From Haplosporangium gracile (Eukaryota; Mortierellomycota; Mortierellomycetes; Mortierellales; Mortierellaceae): 16,044 nucleotides of DNA. A model generated the notes under the pieces. That model was not told the origin of the DNA and ran no database searches. It saw only the letters and a program-made list of their open reading frames with translations. The position numbers and the translations under genes were made by a program. The DNA is taken from the NCBI GenBank assembly GCA_015499985.1, contig JAAAUF010000925.1:1-16044 (forward strand), in the 5' to 3' direction. Positions within the stretch are counted from its first letter, which is position 1, and each line of letters opens with the position of its first letter. Below, piece by piece: positions 1-8,920 of this stretch.

Positions 1-784
1 CTATATGCGTAAGAGAGACAAGAAAGACGATGAAAGAGAAAATATGAGAACGAGTGCGAAGAATGAGCGAGGGGGAGAGTATGACAACAAAGAGAACGGG
101 ACCAGGGTATAACAAAGATGGTGCGTTCTTTGTTCACAACATGACCGATTGGTACCATTTTATTTTCAGGGTCCTTCCAAGCTAAGGGACAGTTGAACAA
201 GAGACGCATAGACAAGAGACAGCGAGATAAAGATACGACAGAAGAGAGTTGTTGTTTTTTGTTCATATGTATTTAATGATTGCAGCTATTGGAGCTGGAA
301 GAGAGATGGCTAAGCTACTAGTTTGTGGTATAAGAGGAAGCTATCTACAAGTATCCTACACTCAGTGAAGAGGAGGAATGGGGTATGAAGGAGGAGGCGA
401 GTGGCCATCCAAAGTAGGGCTTTTTTTTTTTGGTTTTGTCGTTGATTTTTGAATGTCAGCGAGAAGAGATAAAGAAAAAGGGGAAAAAAAAGCGCAGAAA
501 AAAAGAGCGGTGATCCCAAGTTGGTTCGATGGTTCGATGGGTTGGGTTACCATCGTCCTCAATGCCCTTCTATGGAAGGTAGAAGACGAGGAAGAGGAGT
601 GGAGGTGAACACCGTCAAATGTCGTCGACCAAAGAAGAGGGAGAAAAGTGGGGGTGTTGTTGGTTGTTGCGGCGGCAGCGGCGCTAAGAGAAAAAAAAAG
701 TGTTGCAAAGCAAGAAAGCAAATTTTTTTGTGGGTGGGGTTGTTTAAAGAGGAGGGGATCGCCGGTTGGGTGGCGATAGGACGT
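1..784. other. Gene-free left flank, probably receiver-gene 3' UTR and beyond
   Basis: No convincing coding region is seen. The plus strand is purine-rich for most of this stretch, so the minus strand (the sense strand of the receiver gene) is CT-rich, typical of a fungal 3' UTR. Possible minus-strand poly(A) signals are ATTAAA at 272-277 and AATAAA at 159-164, but both lie more than 500 nt past the stop codon, so neither can be assigned. The open frames crossing 362-721 and 521-1345 are side effects of skewed composition and of the gene on the opposite strand. A small hairpin just after the stop codon is listed separately. Confidence 0.5.
758..777 (-). other. Short hairpin just downstream of the receiver stop codon
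   Basis: ATCGCC (758-763) and GGCGAT (772-777) form perfect 6-bp arms around an 8-nt loop. On the minus strand the hairpin starts 7 nt after the TGA stop at 785-787, so it would lie at the very start of the 3' UTR. The arms are GC-rich and could fold in RNA. A function in stability or translation is only inferred, and a stem this short can arise by chance. Confidence 0.35.
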
Positions 785-1429
785 TCATCCGTTGGTGGAG
801 ACCGTCTTCATGGCCTCCTCAATAGCCATGCGGAGCTTGGGGATGGCAATGGGCTTGGAGACACAGTCGGCCATACCAACCTGGCGGTAGAGCTCGCGCT
901 GCTCCTCGGCGTCAGAGGTGGTGACGGCGATAATGGGCACGTTCATGTTCTGCTCGAGGATCGAGTGTTCAGAACGCGAGTCGTTGTTGCGGATCGCGGT
1001 GGTGGTCTCGACACCAGAGAGGACTGGCATATCAATGTCCATGAGGATGAGGTCGACCTCGTCCTTAGTGAGCTGGTCGAGGGCAGCGAGGCCCGAGTTC
1101 TGGACAGAGGTGAGCTGGATGGTGTCGGCAAAGTGCTTGTTGAGGAGGCGGGAGAGGATGGTCAGGTTGACAGAGTTATCGTCGATGATCATGACCTTGA
1201 TCTTACGAGGCTGGGTGGTAGTGGTCTCGTCGTGGTCCTCAAAGTCGCTCTCGATGCTCATGGCAGGAGAGGAGGGAGGGGAGATGGTCGAGAGAATAGG
1301 GGAGGAGGCGGTCATGTTGTTGATAGCCTTGTTGAAATAGGTTGAAGTTGTTTTTTGAAGAGAAGAGGTGTCCTGAAAGAGGGAAGTTGTTGATGCGGTG
1401 CACATTTTGCGGATAAGGCTGCAGAGCAT
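785..1429 (-). CDS. Stand-alone response-regulator receiver (CheY-like) protein
   Basis: This encodes a phosphorelay receiver protein. Read from the ATG at 1429 it has 214 residues: a Ser/Thr-rich N-terminal segment (about 1-75), then one receiver domain (about 76-210) and no output domain. The full active site is visible: acidic pair D83/D84 in the MIIDD motif, phosphoacceptor D131 in LILMDIDMP, switch residue T170 in IIAVTT, and K192 in VSKP. About 16 extra residues (NNDSRSEH...) lie between the phosphoacceptor helix and the IIAVTT strand, a feature I associate with fungal Srr1- and Rim15-type receivers. Codons strongly favour C in the third position. The ATG at 1429 is chosen because it is the first ATG after the TATA box (none in 1430-1666) and has A at -3. 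ATGs at 1405, 1315 (178 aa) and 1261 (160 aa) would all keep the receiver intact, and an intron in the leader cannot be excluded. It probably acts in the cytosol or nucleus, taking phosphate from a histidine phosphotransfer protein. Family assignment is firm; the exact orthologue and start are not. Confidence 0.88.
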   Translation of the reverse strand: MLCSLIRKMCTASTTSLFQDTSSLQKTTSTYFNKAINNMTASSPILSTISPPSSPAMSIESDFEDHDETTTTQPRKIKVMIIDDNSVNLTILSRLLNKHFADTIQLTSVQNSGLAALDQLTKDEVDLILMDIDMPVLSGVETTTAIRNNDSRSEHSILEQNMNVPIIAVTTSDAEEQRELYRQVGMADCVSKPIAIPKLRMAIEEAMKTVSTNG

Positions 1430-1666
1430 GTTTGGGTTGTTGCTGGAGGAGTTGGAGCGGGAGAGGCGTCGGGCTGTAATGGTGAAGTTGTTTGGGTTCT
1501 GGTGAGAACTAAAAGAAGTAGAGGTGGAAGTGGAAGAGAATATTGTGTTTGGAGTGCGTTGACGCGAAGTAAAGGTACGCTTTTGAAGCAAAGTGTTTGG
1601 TATGTGTTGGGTAGGTTGGAAGGAGGAAAAGAGAAAAAAAAGCTGGGCAGAAGGAGAAAACGAGAC

Positions 1667-1676
1667 CCTTTTTATA
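1667..1676 (-). promoter_or_regulatory. TATA box of the receiver gene
   Basis: On the minus strand the sequence reads TTGTATAAAAAGGG. It is followed by a pyrimidine-rich stretch and a CA/CT-rich, ATG-free leader running to the ATG at 1429. The same TTGTATAAAA core precedes both CAP genes in this window, which supports a real core promoter. Transcription would be expected to start roughly 30 nt downstream, near 1640-1650; this position is inferred. Confidence 0.75.
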
Positions 1677-1759
1677 CAAGTCGACCTGTTGCTTGACTCA
1701 GGCTGACCTTTTTTCACTTCTGCTATTGAATCATTGTGGTATTTAATAAGAGTAACAAG

Positions 1760-2140
1760 TCGGTTTTCAATTGCTCCTCCTGCGGAAGAAAAAGTTCCGC
1801 CTCGTCCGCCTCGTCCGCAGTTCTTTTCTTTTTCTTTATTGGCAATTGAATTGAATTACAATAATAATTTCATTCTATTCTGAGTAAGTCGAAAGTCGAC
1901 CTTATTGAATCAAAATAAGAAATAAAATACTTATTTCTTCAACAATATATTCATCATATTGTCAATCGATACTGAGTCAAGTTGACAACAACGCCACTCT
2001 TGACCTTTTCTTCGTTTGACGTTTTCGCCACTTTTTGGTTCAATTGACATTTGACCCACACTCAATTGCCAATTGCCACTCGTCCCAAATAGTCCATCCT
2101 CAATTGATACCAAGGAAGAGGTCTAATCGTGGCAATTGTG
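1760..2140. promoter_or_regulatory. Motif-dense upstream region of the receiver gene (CAATTG and TTGAC cluster)
   Basis: This AT-rich stretch starts about 85 bp upstream of the TATA box. It carries seven CAATTG palindromes (first bases 1768, 1843, 2041, 2063, 2070, 2101, 2133). It also has five TTGAC copies on the plus strand (1982, 2000, 2016, 2044, 2051), the first forming GTCAA-G-TTGAC at 1976-1986. Also present are GCGGAA/TTCCGC inverted arms (1782-1787 and 1795-1800), which include a CGG-N11-CCG arrangement, and a tandem CCGCCTCGT repeat at about 1798-1817. The density suggests an upstream activating region for the receiver gene or for an unseen divergent transcript. Which factor binds is unknown. 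Confidence 0.5.
1782..1800. promoter_or_regulatory. Inverted repeat with CGG-N11-CCG spacing
   Basis: GCGGAA and TTCCGC are perfect 6-bp arms separated by 7 nt. Within it, CGG and CCG are 11 nt apart, the half-site spacing of Gal4-type Zn2Cys6 regulators. It lies about 110 bp upstream of the receiver TATA box and abuts the CCGCCTCGT repeat. The spacing is visible; binding by a Gal4-like factor is only a suggestion, and such factors are few in early-diverging fungi. Confidence 0.3.
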
Positions 2141-3185
2141 TTCCGCGCGTCGTCAAGTTGCTCTCCTCTCCGCCTTTTCTCTGTCCACATCCATTCACGA
2201 TACGAAACTGTATAGTGTCTGTAGCAAATAAATATATCACGTCGGCCAACCCCAGCCAAAATTACCTTCACTCACACTTGACGTATCATACACACCGCCC
2301 TATAGCATTCAGCCATAGTGATTGATCACTTCTTATCTGTGTGATTGCTGCAGACATCCAAAGCTTTCTTTTTCTTTTCTGGGCTGATCCTTCGTCAATC
2401 CACCACATAAGTACCATACCAAGAGGACAGACCAGCAAAAACAAGAAAGGAAAATAAAAACCCCTCGGTGTTTAAACAAACGACAACATGCCATGCCACG
2501 GCACACAGACGACACAAAAACAAGCCAAGGAGCCAAGGGAGGCTGGGCACTTTTCTTTATTTTCCACCCCTCGTTTGGTTTGGTTTTTCCTCACATTCTA
2601 TTTTGCCTTTTTGTACTCCCATCCAAAGCGAACGATCAAAAGACAAAGGAAGGGCGCGTGGGTTGGGTTTGGGCTGCGGCCAAGAAAGATCAAGTTTTCA
2701 ATCGCACCTTGAAAGGAAGGAGGCAAAGAAGGGGGGGAATCCCTTCTCCTTTCTCCACAACCAACCTATCTGTGACAAATTTAGAAATCTTCCTCGACAA
2801 CATAAACAAAAAAACAATAACGGACAATAACAAAAACAACCTTTTCGGTCGACTCCATAAAAGCAAAGCGAGCAGCGCCTCAATTAGAACAGAACATACA
2901 ACAATCAACAGAGACCCTGAACATACGAACGGACGAGTGAACGAACAAACAAAAGGTCGACTTCCTTGGCTATTGCGATACCTGTTGTTTTGTTGCTGCA
3001 TTAAGCTATTTCTGCTATTTCTATAAATTGCCCTGATATCCTACTCATACTTTGCAAGCCGATGCGACAGTGGCTAATTACTGTTTATTTTTTATATCTA
3101 TGATCATGGCCTCCTTCTTCCTTCCTTTCCCTCACAGCCAAAAGACGGAGAGAGATGTTCTGGGTCGTTAGGATCAAGACAAGTG
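2141..3185. other. Gene-free stretch with an AC-rich, leader-like segment
   Basis: No supported gene. At about 2856-2960 the plus strand reads like a fungal 5' leader: a CATAAAAGC box followed by an A/C-rich, ATG-free stretch. No credible coding region follows; the next ATGs near 3061 and 3102 open frames of only 13 and 23 codons. The 177-codon open frame at 2493-3026 and its overlapping neighbours lack any recognisable domain or codon bias and are not called. Confidence 0.4.
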
Positions 3186-3186
3186 G

Positions 3187-3240
3187 TCAAAGGCAAAGGA
3201 CAAAAGCAAAGGCAAAGGACAAAGGCAAAGGCAAAGGGCG
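3187..3240 (+). repeat. Degenerate CAAAGG hexamer repeat
   Basis: About eight imperfect copies of CAAAGG, CAAAGGA or CAAAAG follow one another without interruption. The units are purine-rich on the plus strand. The array sits in a gene-free region and is probably a small microsatellite produced by replication slippage. Confidence 0.8.
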
Positions 3241-5080
3241 AAACGAAGCGGGCGGTGCTGTTTGTTTTTCTCTACTTACCCCACTGTGCTTATCCATTTA
3301 GTCATTGTAATTCTGCTGTACTCACATACCACCCAGCCATCCCTCTCTCCCATTCATTATAATGGTCCGTTTATCTCCCAGTACCACTACCAATATACCA
3401 ATCTACCATTGCCGTCCCATCTCATCTCATCCCAGTCGAAAGTACCTTTGACTCCTTTTCTCGAAAAAGCCCTGCGCCCTTACGTTGTTCGCTCAATCCC
3501 AATTTCGCTTTTCTTTTTTACCGTGCGCACTCATACCATACTGACAGTTACACTTCTTTGCCTGCCTGCGGTAGTAACACATCAAATGACTGCTCATTGC
3601 TTATCGCCTTTCTGACTGGGATTGAATTTGTAAATTTTCTCCCGTTCGTCCAACAGAATATACACAGACACACCTACTCTTGGTAAAGAAAAAGATAACG
3701 AGATAGCAGGGTAAAAGTAAGATCCAAAAGGTCCTTTCCACCTTTCATCTTTTCCTCGAACCCCCTTTTCCTACTTTCAAAGAGTTCATGCCATTTCCTA
3801 GACTATATTTTTCTTATCGTGCTTTCGTGCTTACCTAGACCTAACGAGGGTCATGACATAGACGATGAACGAACAAAGAAAGGGGAGACAGGAGGGACGG
3901 TGGAAAAGGAAATGGAAATGGAAATGAGGAAAGAATGAATAAAGAGGAAACAAAAGAAAGGTACAAAGGAAAAACAGGACAGTGAGTATTGCTTGCTTGC
4001 TTGTTGCGTTCGTTGCGTTGTTTGGTTTGTTATCTTCTTCATCGGATGATATAATGCATTGAGGAGAGTGAGAAGGAGGACAAACGATGGTATAAAGAGA
4101 CAAGATGCGACAAAAAACAAACAGGGGACGATAAATAGGGAAGGATAGGATAGATCGTCTTGTTTCTTCCTAGCACAACACAAACGCGCGCCTGTTTTTG
4201 TTTTTTATTCATGACGACGAGCATTGTTGGTGAGGACATTACCACTCAAAACCCAACTCTAATTGCTCTTATTCCCCACTTTTGCAGACGTTGTCTCATT
4301 GCCAAGCACCACGCACTCACTTCTACTCACGAGAGAGCACAGTCCCTCGTTTTTCTTGGCCAATGCCAACGCTCGATGGACAGGTTTATTTGTTTCAACC
4401 AGGGTGCACTAAAACAGACTCATCACTAACCACTGATTCCTCTTCGGTACCGGTACAAAAACATAAACAAGTGCACTTTATCAGTCTCACTCATGTCTCA
4501 TTAATTGACCAACTAATCTTAATCTACACGACGATCGCGAACGCGTCGTCATCGTTCACGACCATCCCGACTGCGCTCGCTAGTTTACAAGTGTCCCTTC
4601 TCTTCTTTCTCTAGAAACAAACGATAGTACTAAAAACAGAGACATGAGTAAACGCGACACACCACCATCACAACAGTCAATAGCGCGCAGTCCTCTCTCT
4701 CCTTTTTCCTCCTTACTTTCGTTTTACACCATCCGGATATTCGCTCGCGTTTCGAAAAAAAAACTACTTAGACACTACACCTAGAGAGCGAAAGAAAGAG
4801 GGAGAGAGAATCCTCTCATTGTCGTACCCTGCGTCATTCCCTTCCTTCTCTCTTCGCTCTCACTTTCTACGACCGCCTACCGGTTCTGCCGTCCGTTGCT
4901 TCCTTCAATTGCTCCTCGTCAACAAATCAACTGACAGTTCCCTTAGTCAAGTCAGGCCCCGTCTTCCGTTTTGCTTGTTTATACTCAATGCCTTTGTTTT
5001 TCTCTTTCACTTCACTCTCTCTGTCAGTCTACTGCCCCTTTTTTCGCTTACTCGATGGTTGCAATGAGGTAAACGGATGA
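3241..5080. other. Gene-free stretch of alternating pyrimidine and purine blocks
   Basis: The plus strand is pyrimidine-rich at about 3250-3840, purine-rich at about 3850-4160, and mostly pyrimidine-rich again to about 5080. Small repeats include GGAAAT copies near 3908-3927 and TGCT copies near 3987-4000. A CpG-rich spot at about 4527-4585 contains ACGACG/CGTCGT inverted arms. Open frames here are hydrophobic or Ser/Leu-rich in composition and carry no motif I recognise. I see no gene. Confidence 0.45.
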
Positions 5081-6700
5081 TTCCTGCTTGACCTTGAAAG
5101 AGGGAGAGACGAATGCTCTCTAGGCTTGCCTTTCTCTAGCCTAGCGTGTTTCCTCGTCTTGCCTACTTGTCTTTTCTAGAACCTCGGGCCGGGGGAGGGT
5201 GAGAGATAACGTTATGGGAAAGGGGTGGTAGTAGGATTCCCGACCTAAAACACATCATCATCAACCAAGCACCTATCCCCAGTCAGTCCTGTTCAGTACG
5301 TCCATTTTGTGTGTTCTAGAACCGGATATGAGGCCTCTACTACTTGGTAACAAAAGAAAAGAGCGGTCTATCATTGACCTCCAAATTCAGGGGAGAGGGG
5401 GGCGAGAACGAATAGAGAGGAAGACAGTGACAAGAGGAGGAAGAAGAAGGAAGACGAAAGACAACGGAAGCCGGTGGTTTTTTTATTCTTCTTACCTCCG
5501 TTAGGAAATACTAGAACGCTCCCTTCCCTCTTGGCTCTTTGGTGGTTCCTTTGTTTCAATGCTCGTAAAGTCATCAAAAAATATACTGGATACAGATCCT
5601 TGTATAGCATGGGTAACTGTTGGTGCGGATGGGGACCTGGAACCTCTTGAGTCAATACTGTACAACAAGCAACAACCCATCGATATTTGCTCCTGGAACT
5701 TTTGACGGTTAGAAGAGGGGTATCAGTTACCCTACGATTGGTCCTTTTCCTTCGTCTATCATTCTTCTTCTTAATTACTACAACTGCTTCACGTCCTTCC
5801 CCTTTTCGTTCTAAAAGAACCTACATACAGGCACTGATATAGAGACAATCATACGACTATCTCTTTTTTTTTTTTTTTGCCTTTTTACTGCTCAAAAGAA
5901 GGGCAGACAAACGGACAAACGGAGAGGTGTTACAGGCTTGCCTTTTTTCATTTGCATGATCTACACATGCACGCACACTCCCTTGCTGTTCATTTTCATA
6001 CCCTATGTACGACTCGGATTGCTTAGTCTCCCCTTTCCGCCTATTGTTTTTCTTTGTGTTCTTGCATAGGAACGAGTCTATTGTCAGTTGTCAATTACAT
6101 ATTTTGCTTTGCTCTGTGCCTTTTTTTTTATCAGTCCTGTTTGTGCACCGTGGTGTTCCCATTGCTCATGGACATTAATGATACTGGCTTTTTTGTGTGA
6201 TGTGTAATGTGTGATGTACAAGTGTCAAGGAGAAAAGAAGGGAGAAAAAGGAAAGGGATAAGACCGCATTAACCTCTCCCCAGCGAACTGTACCTTGTAT
6301 CAAAGAGAAAAAACACAAGGTCAGGTTCATGCTCACACGCATCAATGACCAACTCTCGTCTTTTTTTTTTTGTTTTCTCTCAACGGACCTAGGCAGCTAA
6401 ATTCTGATACCAAAAGTGAGTGCTCAATGGTTCAATGGTCAATGGTCGGTCTAGAACACGCCCTCCTCATACCCCCTCTTTTTTCTGCTTTGCATGAACT
6501 CCATGCTGCCTCTCTCTTTCCTCTACCCCCTCCTCCTTCTTGCTCACCCGTTCAGGTGGTTGTTGTTGTTATCCGCCACTATTTTTTTTTTTCTTTTTTT
6601 TTTTTGCGCTTCTTTTCCGTCTTGTCTCGTCTATCTATATAAAGTTTTTTTTTATTATGGAGAGATAGAGACAAAAAAAAGAATGAGAGCTTCAAAATAA
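5081..6700. other. Gene-free stretch with TTCTAGAA-type palindromes
   Basis: No supported gene. The plus strand is purine-rich at 5340-5480 and pyrimidine-rich at 5480-6230 and 6340-6650. TTCTAGAAC occurs at 5174-5182, GTTCTAGAAC (a perfect 10-bp palindrome) at 5313-5322, GTTCT-AAA-AGAAC at 5808-5820, and TCTAGAAC at 6450-6457. TCAATGG is repeated three times at about 6424-6446. A TATATAAAG at about 6637 is not followed by a usable coding frame. Confidence 0.45.
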
Positions 6701-8920
6701 TCCTACTTTCTCGAGCGATCCATCTCGTCTTTGTGTTTGTTATTTTTTGTTAGCTTGCAAGTTGCAACTCGCCCTTCGTCTCTACGCCAGCTATCACTCT
6801 CCCGACTCTGTTTTTCTTTGGAAGAACAAAAGAAAAATAACGACGCGGGCATGGGGAGGAGAAGGGCTGGTAGAGTGAGTGAGCAATAGGGTAAAAGAAA
6901 ACCACTGACCAAGCCAGAGTGTACGACAAAGAGAACGCCAAAATATAAAAAAGAGTGAATGTGACCCAATTGCACTTCAATGCTAGGCTTCCTGGCTAAG
7001 GGCGAATACAAAAAACACCATAGTGTATATATATAAAAAAGACCTGGCAGGGAGGCAACAAAACCACGAATGAGAGGAGAGACAATAGAAAGAAAAGAGG
7101 GAAAAGCAGGAGACCTTCCAACCTTAACCAGAGGTAAAAACTGGCGGGAAAGGACAGAGAGAGAGAAGGAGAGGGAGGACCTCATGATGCTATGGTAGAT
7201 GGATGGATGACCACCACCTCTCACAGACCATTTTAACCTTTCCCTTCTATTGCCCTTCGTAGCATACCACTCCTTTCTCTCCACACGTTCATCATTCAAA
7301 ACAATAGCAAGGTAAGGCAATGGTAAAGTCAAAGAAAAATAATGTGTTTGTTTGGAAATCATAGGTCCAGTATGTGCTGTGTTTCGTTAGAATTCCTCCT
7401 CGGAAACACTTGGGCTAGGCAACTTTGAACGTCTAATTACATGTTCATTTGACATTAGGCATGGCGAATAACAGAAAAGAACAGGGTCCACTCCAAGGGC
7501 AAGCTAAGGGCAAAAAGCGTTTGCAAACAAAGTGTCGATCCACGAGGAGGCTAATGGGCGAAAAGTGCTTTTATTGTTCCCTCCGCCAAGAGCACAGTCG
7601 AAAAAGGGCGAGAAGGGATGAATTATGTTCTTGCAGGACAGGTCACGTTTCTGTGTTTTATGCCCATGCAAATCAAATCAGAAAATAGCGCAATAGCGAC
7701 TGCAGTTGAGTCGATGCTCAGTACAAAATTGATCGAAAAAATACACTTCGCCTGCGTCCAACATAGGGTGTCGACTATGTGAGCTCAGCTCAGTGCTGGA
7801 CAAGTAGATAGTAGACACAGCGTACGATCACCGTGGATCTTAACCATGGGTCTCTACTCCACCACAACGTGCTCCCTAGCTGTTTGCACAGCCCAATTCA
7901 ATTCAATCCTCCCTTCCAGCGCATCCTGACCATTTACACCACACCCCCCCCTGAATAATATTTTTGCACATGGCCCATAGCCCATGAACCATGGGTTGTT
8001 CCTTTTTTTCTTTTTTTGAATGCGCTGCTTGTTGGACGGTGTGTTTTTGTACGTGCATGCAAGGAGCGGATTCCCCCCTCTTTTAACTTTGAAAAAAGTT
8101 ATTTTCGAAGAGGCGCATTTCATTTCTCATAGTCAAACGGCAGAGGCTTTGACAAACGGGCCAGGCAGGCAGGCAGACAGACACAGAGACAACTAAATTG
8201 ATAGGAAAAACACTGGCAGTGTGGCTGGCAAAGAAGGTCAAGGGAATTAAAGGAGATAGCTCTTTCTATTCTTGTACAGCGCGTGCCCCCTTCCAGCTTC
8301 TGGTCACTCCTTCCTCTCACTATATCCACTCAGTCTCAGTCTCTTACTTTCTGCCCTCTCTTCTCTTGTTCAAAACTTCGCCCAAATTGCAGCCGTTACG
8401 GCTGCCCCTCACCGCCTCATTTATCTCTCCCAAAAATAGCAGTCAAGCAAGCACACTATCCAAGATTTCCTTGTAAAGGAAAGGGAACAACAATAACCAG
8501 GTTTCTCTACGTTCTGTGTGATGATGCCAAGGCCCAATAATAAAGGAACAGGACAGCCCGCACAACTTAATTGATCAGAAAGGGAGGCTGGGTGACTCGG
8601 TAGAGAGGGTCTTTGCCTCACGAACAGATCGAGAAGGGGGGCCAAAAGAAGTTCCGGTCGCTTCCATTGGAAGAGTGGGGTCGTGGTGAAGCGGGTTGTC
8701 CAGATAAGGCAATTCAATGCATAAGGAGTGAAAAAGAAGAACCTTCTCTTTTGTCGCATTCTAATTCACCCTCTCGCCGTCTTGCGCACATATCAAAAAG
8801 TGCTCACAACAGACAGTCGACACTCAAAATAAGTAAAAAGAGAATCGTCCACGTTGTGATGACAGCCAAGGAATAAAATTCATCAGCACGGAGGTCGAAA
8901 AAAATTTATTTCCCTCGGGC
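6701..8920. other. Gene-free stretch, mixed composition
   Basis: The plus strand is purine-rich at about 6830-7180, which creates a 219-codon minus-strand frame (6703-7362) made of hydrophobic and Ser/Leu runs; I do not accept it as a gene. A small basic frame at 7461-7688 is discussed under findings. GGCA/GACA repeats occur at about 8162-8182. The decamer AACCATGGGT occurs at about 7840 and again as part of CCCATG-AAC-CATGGG at 7981-7995. No tRNA or other RNA gene is recognised. Confidence 0.4.

Noticed and set aside
521..1345. 274-codon plus-strand open frame
   Set aside because: It is the reverse-strand shadow of the receiver gene, where GC-rich third positions suppress stops; the minus strand carries the intact receiver domain.
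2493..3026. 177-codon plus-strand open frame
   Set aside because: No domain, biased composition, several overlapping frames in the same stretch, and no supporting promoter at a sensible distance.
6703..7362. 219-codon minus-strand open frame
   Set aside because: It lies on a pyrimidine-rich strand, where stop codons are depleted. The product is runs of Ser, Leu and Phe with no recognisable domain, and there is no C-ending codon bias like that of the real genes.
8586..8665. tRNA-like string (GTGACTCGGTAGAG followed by GTTCCGGTCGC)
   Set aside because: The A-box resemblance is partial, the B-box lacks the GGTTCGAnTCC core, the spacing is too long and no acceptor stem pairs.
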